From Betaproteobacteria bacterium (GTDB lineage: Bacteria; Pseudomonadota; Gammaproteobacteria; Burkholderiales; SG8-39): a stretch of DNA of 34,650 bases. The stretch is taken from positions 1 through 34,650 of the forward strand of contig JANXUV010000207.1 of NCBI GenBank assembly GCA_025356085.1. Reading direction: 5' to 3'. Below the pieces are notes generated by a model that was given only the letters and a program-made list of their open reading frames with translations, was not told the origin of the DNA and did not search any database. The position numbers and the translations under genes are program-made. This document shows, one piece after another, positions 7,553-17,871 of this stretch. How positions within the stretch are numbered: position 1 is the stretch's first letter; each line of letters starts with the position of its first letter.

Positions 7553-10089
7553 GCGGAAAAGACCGCTTTCCAGAGCTCGCGTACCGCCGCCGATTTGAGC
7601 GCCACCTGTTCCGGAGGCACCCGGGCGTATTTCAAGCCGTTAAGGCGTAGCGCATGCTGCAGCCGCCTGAACTTGCGGTAGGCGTTGCGGGATTTCTCGG
7701 CGAGCTCGTCGCCCATCAGGCCCAGGTCGGCGGCAACTTTCAGCAATGCGATGTTGCCGAGGTTGCGCGTGAGTTCCGGGTGGCGGTGCGCATGCGAAAG
7801 AACGAGGAATTGCACCGTGAACTCGATGTCGATCATGCCGCCGCGGTCGTGCTTGAGGTCGAACAGGCCGGAGCGGTTCGGGTGCGCGGCATGGAGCTTC
7901 TCCCGCATCGCCAGAATCTCCCGCGCCAGTGCGGAGGGGTTCCTTTTGCGCTGCAGGATTTTCGTCCTGATTTTTTCAAAAGCCGCGCCGATGTTCTTAT
8001 CACCGGCGCAGAAGCGCGCGCGGGTGAGCGCCTGGTGTTCCCAGGCCCACGCGGCGCGCTCCTGGTATTCCTCGAACGCGGCCACCGACGACACCAGCAG
8101 CCCGCTCGAGCCCGAAGGCCGCAGCTGCAGGTCGGTATCGAACAGCGTGCCGGCCGAGGTGCGCACGGTGAGCCAGTTGTTGTAGCGCTGGGCGAGGCGC
8201 GCGTAGTTTTCGGGCGCGCGATCGTCCGGATCGTCGTAGACGAAGATGATGTCCAGGTCGGAAGCGTAGCCGAGCTCCTTGCCGCCGAGCTTGCCGTAGG
8301 CGATCACCGCGAACAGCGGCTGCTCGCGGTGGCGCGTAGCGAGCTGCGCCCAGCAGGCTTCCAGCGATAGCTGCAGCACGATGTCGGCAAGCTGGGAAAG
8401 GTGGTCGGCGAGCACTTCGACCGTGAGCAGGCCGGCCAGATCCTGCGCCAGCATCCGGAACAACTGCGCCTGGTGCTGCTCTCGCACCGCGTTCATCTGC
8501 CGCTCGACGTCGCCGCCGGCGGCGGCGAGGGCGGCGCGCAGGCCTCGCTCGAATTCGTTCCAGTCGGGCGCCGAATAAAGCAGCCGGTCGTCGAGCAGTT
8601 CGTCCAGCAGCAGAGGATGGCGCGTTACGTACTCCGCGGCCCAGCTCGAGGCGCCGATCATGCGCGTGACGCGCTCCAGCGCCTCGGGCCGCTCCGCGAG
8701 CAGCGCCAGGTAGGCGGCGCGTCCCGCGATCGCTTCCAGCAGGTCGACGCCGCGCGTCAGGGTTGCTTCCGGATCAGCTGTCGTGGCCGCGGCGTGCGCA
8801 AGCGCGGGAATCAGGGCGTCGAAGCGGCGTCTCGAGTCGTCCGGCAACTGCGCGTAGCGCTGACTCGCGCGCAACATATCAAGCCTGGGATGCGCCGGCC
8901 AGGGTTTCGTCTCTGCTTCGCCGGAGGGGCCGGCGAACACCGACTGGAAATGGCGCGTGACCGCCTGGCGGTGCGCGTTCAGCGCATCGAGGAACGCGTT
9001 CCAGCCCGCGTAGCCCGACATCCGGGCCACGGCCGCGCGGTCTTCCTCGCTCACCGGCAGTTCGTGGGTCTGCGCATCGTCCAGGTACTGCAGCCGATGC
9101 TCGACATTGCGCAGAAATACATAGGCAGCAGAGAGTTCTTGCACCGCCTCGTCAGGTAAATGCCTTTTCCTGGATAAAAGCTCGAGAACGGAAAGAGTCG
9201 GCTGAACCGTGAGCTCGGGATCGCGGCCGCCCCGTATCAGCTGCAGCGCCTGCACGATGAATTCAATCTCGCGGATGCCACCCGGGCCGAGCTTGACATG
9301 CTCGGCGAGTTCGCGCCGCGCCACGTCGCGCCGCACTTCGGCATGCAGCCGCCGCATTGCCTCCAGCGTGCCGTAGTCGAGGTACTTGCGATACACGAAC
9401 GGGCGAATAATTTCCTGAAGGACTTTTTTATCGGCGACAGAAGCTGAAACAAGCCGTGCCTTGATCCATGCATAGCGCTCCCACTCGCGCCCCTGGGTGA
9501 CGAAGTAGGCTTCCAGCGCCTCGAAGCCGCTGACCAGCGCGCCTGAATCGCCATAGGGGCGCAGCCGCATGTCGACGCGGAACGCGAAGCCGTCTTCGGT
9601 GACCTCATTCAGCAGCGCGATCAGCTTGCGGCCGGTGCGTTCGATCCGCTGCGGGTCGACGGGTTTCTCCTTCGTGTCCGGGTGCACGAAGACCAGGTCG
9701 ATGTCGGACGATACGTTCAGCTCGCGCCCGCCCAGCTTGCCCATCGCCACCACGATCAGTTCCGCTTCGCCCAGCCATTCGAGCGCGGCGCGGATGCTGG
9801 CGTCAGCGAGCTCGCTCATCACGGCGCAGACCTCGGCCAGGTCCGCCGCGCCGTCCAAGTCTCTCGCCATGGTCCGCAGCAGCACGCGCTGGCGCAGGCG
9901 CCGCAACCGGCGCTTGAAAGCGGCTTCGTCATCGGCGCGGAATCCCGCCAGCGCGTCGCGCATCGCGGCCACGCTGAACGCTGCGCATGCGGCGCGTTCA
10001 AAATCCACCTCGGCGGCCCATTCGGGGTGCGCGGCGAGGCGCTCCGCGGCATAGCGTGAAAAGCCTATTTTCCGAATCGGATCCGGCAT
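7546..10089 (-). CDS. glnE: bifunctional glutamine synthetase adenylyltransferase/adenylyl-removing enzyme
   Basis: 847 aa; two nucleotidyltransferase halves (MGKLGGRELNVSSDIDLVFV and YGKLGGKELGYASDLDIIFVYDD), LGPGGIREIEFIVQ, HDRGGMIDIEFTVQ. Confidence 0.95.
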   Translation of the reverse strand: MPDPIRKIGFSRYAAERLAAHPEWAAEVDFERAACAAFSVAAMRDALAGFRADDEAAFKRRLRRLRQRVLLRTMARDLDGAADLAEVCAVMSELADASIRAALEWLGEAELIVVAMGKLGGRELNVSSDIDLVFVHPDTKEKPVDPQRIERTGRKLIALLNEVTEDGFAFRVDMRLRPYGDSGALVSGFEALEAYFVTQGREWERYAWIKARLVSASVADKKVLQEIIRPFVYRKYLDYGTLEAMRRLHAEVRRDVARRELAEHVKLGPGGIREIEFIVQALQLIRGGRDPELTVQPTLSVLELLSRKRHLPDEAVQELSAAYVFLRNVEHRLQYLDDAQTHELPVSEEDRAAVARMSGYAGWNAFLDALNAHRQAVTRHFQSVFAGPSGEAETKPWPAHPRLDMLRASQRYAQLPDDSRRRFDALIPALAHAAATTADPEATLTRGVDLLEAIAGRAAYLALLAERPEALERVTRMIGASSWAAEYVTRHPLLLDELLDDRLLYSAPDWNEFERGLRAALAAAGGDVERQMNAVREQHQAQLFRMLAQDLAGLLTVEVLADHLSQLADIVLQLSLEACWAQLATRHREQPLFAVIAYGKLGGKELGYASDLDIIFVYDDPDDRAPENYARLAQRYNNWLTVRTSAGTLFDTDLQLRPSGSSGLLVSSVAAFEEYQERAAWAWEHQALTRARFCAGDKNIGAAFEKIRTKILQRKRNPSALAREILAMREKLHAAHPNRSGLFDLKHDRGGMIDIEFTVQFLVLSHAHRHPELTRNLGNIALLKVAADLGLMGDELAEKSRNAYRKFRRLQHALRLNGLKYARVPPEQVALKSAAVRELWKAVFSAY

Positions 10090-10123
10090 TTACAGCTAGA
10101 ATACAGGAGCTTTCCGAAGCGCG

Positions 10124-13100
10124 ATGCGAATCCCGTACCGAAACCAGTTCCGCAACCTTCTTCGTGCGCTGGAGATCCTCGCCTGGTCGGCGTTTTTCGT
10201 CTTCGCCATGGTGTTCCTCGCCGTGCGGTATTGGGTGCTGCCGAAGGTGGAGAACCACCGTGCGGAGATCGTTGCGGCGATCTCGCGCTCGGTCGGGCTG
10301 CCGGTAAAGATCGGCGCGTTCAGCACCAACTGGCAGGGATTGCGGCCGCGGCTGTCGATCGCCGACGTGCGCGTCTATGACAGCGACGGCCGCGAAGCCC
10401 TGGTGTTGCCGGCGGTGGAAAACGTGGTGGCCTGGCGGTCGCTGTTCGTGGGCGAGTTGCGTCTGCACTCCTTCGTCATCGACGGGCCGAAGCTCGCCGT
10501 GCGCCGCGACGCCCGCGGCGACATCTACGTCGCGGGGATTCGCATCTCGGGCAAGCAGGGCGATGGCAAGCTGGCCGACTGGATTCTCAGCCAGAGCCAG
10601 ATCGTGGTGCGCGGCGCGGAGATCGAATGGCTGGATGAGACGCGCAAGGCGCCTCCGCTCAGGCTTTCAGAGCTCAATTTCCGCCTCGACAACGATGGCG
10701 ACGAGCATCTGGTCGGAATGGTGGCGCGCCCGCCGCTGGCGCTCGGGCCCTGGGTCGAGGTGCGCGCGCGGCTCGAAGGCCAGAGCGTGCGTCAGATTGA
10801 AACGTGGAGCGGACGGATTTACGCTGAACTTGGAAACACCAACCTCGCCGGATGGCGCGCCTGGGTCGACTACCCGATCAACTTGCGCAGCGGCGAAGGC
10901 GCGCTGCGGGTTTGGGGTGCGCTGGAGGGCGGCAGGCTGGCGCAGGCCACCGCTGACGTGGTGCTGTCGAATGTTTCCGTGCAGCTCGCCCGGGAGCTTC
11001 CACAGCTGCAGGTGTCTGCGGTGCGGGGCCGTGTCTACGGCCGCGAAACCGCTCGCGGCTACGATTTCGGCGTGAGCAACCTCTCGCTCGCGAGCCCGGG
11101 CGCGCCGCCAATGAACGGCACCAGTTTCCACGCCAGCTGGGAACCGGCCGGCGGCACCTCGCTGGTGCAACGTGGCTCGGTGAACGCCAACCTGGTCGAG
11201 CTCGGACCGCTCGCGCACCTGGCGGAATACCTGCCATTCCCCAATGACCTGCGCAGGCTGCTCGGCGAACTGGCGCCGCAAGGCAATCTGCTGGATACGA
11301 AATTTGACTGGACCGGCGAGCTTCCCGACCGCGCCAGCTATACCGCCAAGACCCGCTTCGCCGGCCTGACCATGAACGCCTGGCGCAGCATCCCGGGCTT
11401 CGCCAATCTGTCGGGCAGGCTGGAGGCGAATGAGAAGAAGGGCACGGTGTACCTTGCGTCACGCAAGAGCGAACTCGACCTGCCGAAGGTTTTCCCGGAG
11501 CCGCGCATTGCGCTGGACACGCTGAACGGCGACGTGGGATGGGAGCGCAACGCCGACGCCGGCGTCTCGGTGCGGCTCGCCAACCTCAGTTATGCCAACA
11601 AAGACCTCGCCGGCACCGCTAACGGCAGTTACGCCTGGAACGGCGAAGGGCCCGGGCTGATCGACCTGACTGCCCAGCTCTCGCGCGCCGACGGCAATGC
11701 GACCGCCCGGTACCTGCCGTTGTCCGCGATTATGGGCGCGCGCACGCGGGAGTGGGTGGCAAGCGGCGTGCTTGCGGGCGAGGCAAGCGACGCTCGCCTG
11801 CGCCTGCGGGGCGACCTGCGCGATTTCCCGTTCCTCGATCCGCAGAGGGGCCAGTTCCAGGTCGTCGCGAAAGTGTCGAACGCGGTACTCGACTACGCTG
11901 CCGGCTGGCCGCGCATCGAGGCCATCCAAGCCAACCTGATGTTCGACCGCGACAAGATCGAAATCACAGGGCTCAGCGGCAAGATCCTCGGCGTGCCCAT
12001 CGCCAACGTTCGCGTGACCCTGCCCAGCATGCTCGATCCGGACCCGCGCCTGATCATCGACGGCGGCGCGGAGGGGCCGACCGCGCTGTTCCTCGACTAC
12101 ATCCATGAAAGCCCGGTGCGGCGAATGATCGGCGGCCTCACCGACAGCATTACCTCGCTGGGACACGGGAAGCTGCGCCTGCGCCTGGAATTGATGCTGC
12201 ATGAAATGGGCAGAAGCAAGATCGCCGGCGAATTCCAGTTCACGGGCAATGCGATCACCGTCGATGCGCGACTGCCACCGATCCAGCGCGCGGGCGGGCG
12301 CGTCAGTTTCACCGAATCCACGTTCACGGTCGGCGATGTGCGCGGGCAGTTGCTCGGCGGCGACGTGCGGATCTCCGGCGGTTCCCGGCAAGACGCCGGC
12401 GTGGTTGTTACCGCCGACGGCCGCGCGACAGTGGAAGGCCTGCGTGCGGTGTTCGATCATCCATGGCGCCGTCGCCTGTCGGGTTCGATGCGCTATGCCG
12501 CGTCGGTGACGGTGAAAGAGGGCCGCTCGCAGCTGACGCTGGATTCGACGCTGGAGGGGCTGTCGACGACTTTGCCGGCCCCTCTGGCGAAGGCCGCGGC
12601 CGAAATTCTGCCTCTGCGCGTGGAGGTATTCCCCGGCGAGGGGCGGGACCGGATCTCGATTGCGCTCGGACCGGCGACCGGACGGATTATCTCTGCGGAG
12701 TTCCTGCGCGCAGCGCAAGCGGGCGGCCAGGGCAGTACTGCCGCCCCCGGCACCATGCAGCTGCAGCGCACCTTGGTGACGCTCAATCCCGTCACCGGCG
12801 AGACGCAGCGCATTCCCGAGCGCCGCGGCCTGACGGTGCGCGGCTCGCTGCCGGCGCTCGACCTGGACCGCTGGCTGCCGCTGTTTACCGAGGGCGGCAC
12901 GACGGGGGCCAGCATGAGCGAGGGCGCGAGCTACGACGTCAAGGTCGGCGTGCTGGATGCGCTCGGCAAGCGCATGCGCAGCGTCGACCTGCAGGGGGTT
13001 GCCGACGGCAGCGGCTGGTCGGCCAGCATGAGCACCGCGGAGTTCGCCGGCGATGTCGTCTACCGCGGCGAGGCCGGCGGGCGCCTGGTGGCGCGCTTCT

Positions 13101-14026
13101 CGCGCTTCGCGCTGCCCGAGGAATCGCCGGGCGCGAAGCCGAGCGAGGCGATCAAGGAACTGCCGGCGCTGGATATCGTGGCCGACAACTTCACGCATCG
13201 CGGCCGCAAACTGGGCCGCGTCGAGGTGCAGGCGCGGCACGAGGGCCGCGCCTGGCGCATCGACAAGTTGGCGATGACCAATCCGGATTCCGCGTTGTCA
13301 GGCAACGGCCTGTGGAAGCCGGGCGATGGCTCGCGAACTTCGCTCGCGTTCAAGCTCGACGTGAGCGACGTCGGCCAGTTCCTCGAGCGCATCGGCACCC
13401 CCGACCACGTCAAGGGCGGCCGCGCCAAGCTGGAAGGCACGCTCAACTGGAACGGCGACCCGGTGACCACCGATTACGCGACGCTGGGGGGCGCACTGCA
13501 GCTGCAGATCGAAGACGGGCAGTTCCTCGAGATCGAGCCCGGCGTCGGCAAGCTGGTGTCGCTGATGAGCCTGCAGATGCTGCCGCGGCGCCTGACGCTG
13601 GATTTCCGCGACGTGTTCTCCAAGGGCTTCCAGTTCGACCGCATCACCAGCAACATGGCGATCGAGCGCGGCGTGATGGCGCTGAAGGATTTCCACATGA
13701 ACGGGCCCGCGGCCGATGTCGCGATGAGCGGGCAGGTGGACCTGTCGCTGGAAACCCAGAACCTGAACGTCAAGGTGATCCCGCAGCTCGGCGACACGGC
13801 TTCCACGGTGGTCGGCCTGGTGAACCCGATCGCCGGTGTGGCGACGCTGATCGCCGGGCGCCTGATGAAGAACCCGCTCGGCAAGGCGTTCGCGTTCGAT
13901 TACCGCATCAGCGGCACCTGGACCGATCCCAAGGTCGAGAAGCTTCAGCCGTCGGTTATCCTGAACGCGCCGCTGGACCCGGGTGCCCCCGGCAACCGGG
14001 ATGTCTACGAGAGGAAACCGAACTGA
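10124..14026 (+). CDS. yhdP: YhdP-family AsmA-like inner-membrane protein
   Basis: 1300 aa; single N-terminal TM, then long beta-rich region; [31 protein letters not shown]-terminal [58 protein letters not shown]. Confidence 0.9.
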   Translation: MRIPYRNQFRNLLRALEILAWSAFFVFAMVFLAVRYWVLPKVENHRAEIVAAISRSVGLPVKIGAFSTNWQGLRPRLSIADVRVYDSDGREALVLPAVENVVAWRSLFVGELRLHSFVIDGPKLAVRRDARGDIYVAGIRISGKQGDGKLADWILSQSQIVVRGAEIEWLDETRKAPPLRLSELNFRLDNDGDEHLVGMVARPPLALGPWVEVRARLEGQSVRQIETWSGRIYAELGNTNLAGWRAWVDYPINLRSGEGALRVWGALEGGRLAQATADVVLSNVSVQLARELPQLQVSAVRGRVYGRETARGYDFGVSNLSLASPGAPPMNGTSFHASWEPAGGTSLVQRGSVNANLVELGPLAHLAEYLPFPNDLRRLLGELAPQGNLLDTKFDWTGELPDRASYTAKTRFAGLTMNAWRSIPGFANLSGRLEANEKKGTVYLASRKSELDLPKVFPEPRIALDTLNGDVGWERNADAGVSVRLANLSYANKDLAGTANGSYAWNGEGPGLIDLTAQLSRADGNATARYLPLSAIMGARTREWVASGVLAGEASDARLRLRGDLRDFPFLDPQRGQFQVVAKVSNAVLDYAAGWPRIEAIQANLMFDRDKIEITGLSGKILGVPIANVRVTLPSMLDPDPRLIIDGGAEGPTALFLDYIHESPVRRMIGGLTDSITSLGHGKLRLRLELMLHEMGRSKIAGEFQFTGNAITVDARLPPIQRAGGRVSFTESTFTVGDVRGQLLGGDVRISGGSRQDAGVVVTADGRATVEGLRAVFDHPWRRRLSGSMRYAASVTVKEGRSQLTLDSTLEGLSTTLPAPLAKAAAEILPLRVEVFPGEGRDRISIALGPATGRIISAEFLRAAQAGGQGSTAAPGTMQLQRTLVTLNPVTGETQRIPERRGLTVRGSLPALDLDRWLPLFTEGGTTGASMSEGASYDVKVGVLDALGKRMRSVDLQGVADGSGWSASMSTAEFAGDVVYRGEAGGRLVARFSRFALPEESPGAKPSEAIKELPALDIVADNFTHRGRKLGRVEVQARHEGRAWRIDKLAMTNPDSALSGNGLWKPGDGSRTSLAFKLDVSDVGQFLERIGTPDHVKGGRAKLEGTLNWNGDPVTTDYATLGGALQLQIEDGQFLEIEPGVGKLVSLMSLQMLPRRLTLDFRDVFSKGFQFDRITSNMAIERGVMALKDFHMNGPAADVAMSGQVDLSLETQNLNVKVIPQLGDTASTVVGLVNPIAGVATLIAGRLMKNPLGKAFAFDYRISGTWTDPKVEKLQPSVILNAPLDPGAPGNRDVYERKPN

Positions 14027-15468
14027 TGGATGCCGATGTGCTGCTCGCCACCGCGGACGCCTGCCTGCTGGCGCCGTTCGACCTCCAAAGTCGTAAGTTG
14101 GATGCGGTCTACGGTGCCCTCGCCGGGCGGCGCCTCGACTATGCCGACCTGTATTTCCAGTACACCCGCGCCGAGAGCTGGAGCCTGGAGGAGGGCATCG
14201 TCAAGTCGGGCAGCTTCTCGATCGAGCAGGGCGTCGGCGTGCGCGCGATTTCTGGCGAGAAGACCGCCTTCGCCTACTCCGACGAAATTAGCTTTTCGGC
14301 CTTGCAGGATGCCGCTCGCGCGACGCGCGCCATTGGCCATTCGGGAAAATCTCAAACGGGGAAAGTCGCCACGCGCAGCAGGGCGCCGCGGCGCTACGAG
14401 CCGCTCGACCCGCTGGCTTCGCTGGATGCGGACCGGAAAATAAAGCTGCTCGAAAAACTCGAGCAGCTTTGCCGCGCCACCGATCCGCGGGTGACGCAGG
14501 TGGTAGCGAACCTGGGCGCAGAGTACGAGGTGGTGCTGATCTCGCGCTCCGACGGCGTGCTGGCCGCCGACGTGCGCCCGCTGGTGCGGCTGTCGGTGCA
14601 GGTGATCGCCGAGGCCGGCGGCCGGCGTGAAATGGGACATGCGGGCGGCGGCGGGCGCACCGGCTACGAGCATTTCAGCGACGAAGTCCTCAAGGATTAC
14701 GCCCAGCAGGCGGTGCATCAGGCGCTGGTGAATCTGGAATCGAAACCCGCGCCGGCCGGCACCATGACCGTGGTGCTCGGACCCGGCTGGCCGGGCATCC
14801 TGCTGCACGAGGCGATCGGCCACGGCCTGGAAGGCGACTTTAACCGCAAGGGCAGCTCGGCGTTTTCCGGGCGGCTCGGCGAGCGCGTCGCCTCGCGCGG
14901 CGTCACGGTGGTGGACGACGGCACGCTGCCCGGCCGGCGCGGCTCGCTCACCGTGGACGATGAAGGCAACCCGACGCAGCGCACCGTGCTGATCGAGGAC
15001 GGCATCCTGCACGGCTACATGCAGGACAGCCTGAACGCGCGCCTGATGAAAATGCCGGTCACCGGCAACGCCCGGCGCGAATCCTTCGCGCACATGACCA
15101 TGCCGCGCATGACCAACACCTACATGCTGGCCGGCACGCGCGAACCCGAGGAAATCATCCGCAGCGTGAAGAAGGGCCTGTACGCGGTGAATTTCGGCGG
15201 CGGCCAGGTGGACATCACCACCGGCAAGTTCGTCTTCTCGGCGGTGGAGGCCTACATGATCGAGAACGGCAAGGTCACCCATCCCGTGAAAGGAGCCACG
15301 CTGATCGGCAATGGTCCGGATGCGCTCACCCGCGTCAGCATGATTGGCAACGACTTGCAGCTGGACAATGGCCAGGGCACCTGCGGCAAGGAAGGCCAGA
15401 GCGTGCCGGTCGGCGTCGGCCAGCCGACGCTGAAGATCGACGGGCTGACGGTTGGTGGAACAGCCTGA
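14026..15468 (+). CDS. tldD: metalloprotease TldD
   Basis: 481 aa from ATG 14026 (overlaps the yhdP TGA); [30 protein letters not shown] contains the HExxxH metal site; C-terminal [12 protein letters not shown]. Confidence 0.95.
   Translation: MDADVLLATADACLLAPFDLQSRKLDAVYGALAGRRLDYADLYFQYTRAESWSLEEGIVKSGSFSIEQGVGVRAISGEKTAFAYSDEISFSALQDAARATRAIGHSGKSQTGKVATRSRAPRRYEPLDPLASLDADRKIKLLEKLEQLCRATDPRVTQVVANLGAEYEVVLISRSDGVLAADVRPLVRLSVQVIAEAGGRREMGHAGGGGRTGYEHFSDEVLKDYAQQAVHQALVNLESKPAPAGTMTVVLGPGWPGILLHEAIGHGLEGDFNRKGSSAFSGRLGERVASRGVTVVDDGTLPGRRGSLTVDDEGNPTQRTVLIEDGILHGYMQDSLNARLMKMPVTGNARRESFAHMTMPRMTNTYMLAGTREPEEIIRSVKKGLYAVNFGGGQVDITTGKFVFSAVEAYMIENGKVTHPVKGATLIGNGPDALTRVSMIGNDLQLDNGQGTCGKEGQSVPVGVGQPTLKIDGLTVGGTA
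14442..14470 (+). other. perfect hairpin inside tldD: AAAGCTGCTCGA-AAAAC-TCGAGCAGCTTT
   Basis: 12-bp perfect inverted repeat with 5-nt loop read directly. Confidence 0.85.
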
Positions 15469-16252
15469 AGATCTAGCCGCGCGAATTCCGGATGGGGCGT
15501 TACTTGCCCTTCCGCCGGACTATTCGCTGGTGGCGATGGAAGTGGTGCGGGCACTGATCCGGAAAAAGGCGCGCAACCTCCGGCTGCTCGGCGTTCCCAT
15601 CCTCGGCCTGTCGGCCGATTTGCTGATCGGCGCGGGCTGTGTCGCTGAGGTGGAGACGAGCGCGGTATCGCTCGGTGAGGCGGGGTTGGCGCCGCGATTT
15701 ACCGATGCTGTTGAAAAAAAATCCCTCCTTGTAAAAGACGCAACCTGCCCGGCAATTCATTGCGCGCTGCAGGCGGCGGAAAAGGGCGTGCCCTTCATGC
15801 CGCTCGCCGGCATCGGTGCCTCCGACCTCCTGAAGGAAAGAAAGGACTGGAAAGTGCAGGGCGATCTCGTCCTTGTGCCCGCGATCCGGCCGGATATCGC
15901 GCTGTTCCACGCGCGCTGGGCGGACGAGGCCGGCAACGTCTGGGTCGGCCGGCGGCGGGAGCTCGCCACAGCCGCGCATGCTTCCCGGCTTGTTTTTGTT
16001 TCTTTTGAAGAAAAAAAACCAGGAGACATGCTGGAGGACGAAGTTCTCGCCCCGGGCGTCATCTCGTCCATCTATGTTTCTGGCGTCGCACACACGCCGC
16101 GCGGCGCCTGGCCGCTCGGCATGCCTGGGCTTTACGGCGCCGACGACCTGCACGTTTCGCAATACGCCAAGGCGGCGAGGACGCGCGATGGCTTCCAACG
16201 TTACCTGGACGAATGGGTCCATACGCCAAGGAAGAACTCCTCGCCTGCGTAA
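15452..16252 (+). CDS. CoA-transferase subunit A (glutaconate/3-oxoacid CoA-transferase-like)
   Basis: 266 aa; [67 protein letters not shown]; start TTG 15452 or GTG 15455, inside the tldD 3' end. Confidence 0.85.
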   Translation: MVEQPEDLAARIPDGALLALPPDYSLVAMEVVRALIRKKARNLRLLGVPILGLSADLLIGAGCVAEVETSAVSLGEAGLAPRFTDAVEKKSLLVKDATCPAIHCALQAAEKGVPFMPLAGIGASDLLKERKDWKVQGDLVLVPAIRPDIALFHARWADEAGNVWVGRRRELATAAHASRLVFVSFEEKKPGDMLEDEVLAPGVISSIYVSGVAHTPRGAWPLGMPGLYGADDLHVSQYAKAARTRDGFQRYLDEWVHTPRKNSSPA

Positions 16253-16896
16253 TCGCGAGGTTGCTGGACGGCGCGCGCCATGCCGCGGTCGGCGCGTCGT
16301 CGCCGATTCCCGCCGCGGGTTGTTTTTTGAGAAAAAATTTTGACCTTGGGTTCCGGGTTTCGTTGCAGCAGCGGCGGGCTTCCAATCCCTTTACCGAAGG
16401 CTCGCGCGAACTCTTCGACCTCGCCGGCCAGGGGCGCATCGACGTGTTTTTCCTCGGCGGCGCGCAGATCGACGGAGGTGGCGCGATCAACCTGGTGCGC
16501 GCGGAGGGCAAGCGCTTCCCGGGGTCGTTCGGCTCGGCGTACATGTACGGGGTGGTACCCCGGACGATCCTGTTTCGCGAGGAGCACTCGCGCCGCACGC
16601 TGGTGCCGAAGGTCGAATTCGTTTCGGCGCGCGGCACGCCGGCGGCACTGCTCACCGGCAAGGCACTGTTCTCGTGGCAGAAGGACAAGCGCCGTTTCCG
16701 GCTCGAAAGCGTGCATCCAGGCGTTAGCGCCGAAGAAATCCGAGAAACCACCGGCTTCGATTACGATGCACCGCAGCAAGTACCGGGAACTCCGCCACCG
16801 TCCCCAAGCGAATTAAATCTGCTTCGCGGCCCTGTGGCGCGCGAAATCGGAGAAAATTACCCGGAGTTTGCGCGCAGAGTCTGGGGTTCCAGCTAG
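16213..16896 (+). CDS. CoA-transferase subunit B
   Basis: 227 aa; [44 protein letters not shown]; 40-nt overlap with subunit A. Confidence 0.85.
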   Translation: MGPYAKEELLACVIARLLDGARHAAVGASSPIPAAGCFLRKNFDLGFRVSLQQRRASNPFTEGSRELFDLAGQGRIDVFFLGGAQIDGGGAINLVRAEGKRFPGSFGSAYMYGVVPRTILFREEHSRRTLVPKVEFVSARGTPAALLTGKALFSWQKDKRRFRLESVHPGVSAEEIRETTGFDYDAPQQVPGTPPPSPSELNLLRGPVAREIGENYPEFARRVWGSS

Positions 16897-16904
16897 GCAT
16901 GTGA

Positions 16905-17012
16905 CTGAATATCTGCGTCGCGGCGCCGGCGGTGCTGAACGCGATTTATCGCGCGACGGGCAAGCGCATCCGCTCGTTCCCGCTGAAGAACCACGGTATC
17001 GAAATGGTGTGA
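16905..17012 (+). pseudogene. C-terminal relic of a xanthine-dehydrogenase-family molybdopterin-binding subunit
   Basis: Translation LNICVAAPAVLNAIYRATGKRIRSFPLKNHGIEMV* ; in-frame TGA at 16902; resembles the ...NAI(Y/F)xATGKRIRSLPLKNH C-terminus of XDH-family large subunits. Confidence 0.7.
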
Positions 17013-17416
17013 GGGGTTTCGCTTTCGCACTTTTGCTGGCTGTTTCAGGAAGCGTCTTCTCGAACGAAGAATTATCGACCCCGATGTCCGGCGCCAAAGG
17101 CGATCCGGCGCGGGGCCGGGCGATTGTGGCGAACCGGCAGGCCGGCCTGTGCCTGCTATGTCACAGTGGGCCGTTTCCGGAGGAGCGCTTCCAGGGCAGT
17201 ATCGCGCCGGACCTGAACGGAATCGGCTCGCGGCTGTCGGAAGGCCAGATACGATTGCGCATCGTGGACCCGGGACGCTTCAATCCTTCGACGATCATGC
17301 CTGCCTACTTCCGCACGGAAGGCCTGGCGCGCGTCGCACCTTCCTTCAAGGAAAAGCCGATTCTCAGCGCGCAGCAGATCGAGGACGTCGTCGCTTTCCT
17401 CGCGACGCTGAAATGA
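17009..17416 (+). CDS. soxX: sulfur oxidation c-type cytochrome SoxX
   Basis: GTG start; signal peptide MRGFAFALLLAVSGSVFS; CLLCHSGPFPEERFQGSIAPDLNGIGSRLSEGQIRLRIVDPGRFNPSTIMPAYF. Confidence 0.92.
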   Translation: MRGFAFALLLAVSGSVFSNEELSTPMSGAKGDPARGRAIVANRQAGLCLLCHSGPFPEERFQGSIAPDLNGIGSRLSEGQIRLRIVDPGRFNPSTIMPAYFRTEGLARVAPSFKEKPILSAQQIEDVVAFLATLK

Positions 17417-17420
17417 TCGC

Positions 17421-17870
17421 ATGATCACGCGCCGCGAATTCGTCGTGCTGGCCTGCGCCACCGCCTCCTGCGCCGCGCCCGGCGCGCTGCATGCCACGCC
17501 CGCCGCGGTGGACGAGGCGATACGCGCCATCACCGGCGGCACCCCGGCCAGGCGTGGCAGGGTGAAGCTGGATGCGCCCGCGCTGATCGAGAACGGCAAC
17601 TCGGTGGTGCTGGGCGTCTCGGTCGAAAGCCCCATGACGCAGGCGGACCACGTCAAGGCGATCCATGTCTTCGCGCCAATGAATCCGCTGCCCAACATGG
17701 TGAGCGTGTACCTCGGGCCGCGCTCCGGGCGCGCGCAGTTCTCGACGCGGGTGCGCGTGGCGGACACCCAGACGCTGGTGGCGCTCGCGCAAATGAGCGA
17801 CGGCAGCTTCTGGTCGGACCAGGTGAGCGTGGTGGTGACGATCGCCGCCTGCCTGGAGGAGCTGAAGTAG
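17421..17870 (+). CDS. soxY: thiosulfate oxidation carrier protein SoxY (atypical C-terminus)
   Basis: 149 aa; Tat-like MITRREFVVLACATASC; IENGNSVVLGVSVESPMTQADHVKAIHVFAPMNPLP; ends VTIAACLEELK rather than GGCGG. Confidence 0.9.
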   Translation: MITRREFVVLACATASCAAPGALHATPAAVDEAIRAITGGTPARRGRVKLDAPALIENGNSVVLGVSVESPMTQADHVKAIHVFAPMNPLPNMVSVYLGPRSGRAQFSTRVRVADTQTLVALAQMSDGSFWSDQVSVVVTIAACLEELK

Positions 17871-17871
17871 C

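Noticed and set aside
11459-13240. 593-aa minus-strand ORF opposite yhdP, and similar long antisense ORFs (19096..20898, 21885..23054, 23884..24969, 14005..15282)
   Set aside because: Shadow ORFs typical of high-GC genes: His/Arg/Ala/Gln-rich, no recognisable motifs, and the opposite strand is clearly coding.
12463-14025. 1001-aa plus-strand ORF beginning inside yhdP
   Set aside because: Only its 3' part from 14026 is tldD; the upstream part is an out-of-frame reading of yhdP with Arg/Gly/Ala-rich composition.
16868-17008. TTG-initiated N-terminal extension of soxX (MRAESGVPARHVTEYLRRG...)
   Set aside because: Not signal-peptide-like and overlaps the molybdoenzyme relic in another frame; the GTG at 17009 gives a good signal peptide.
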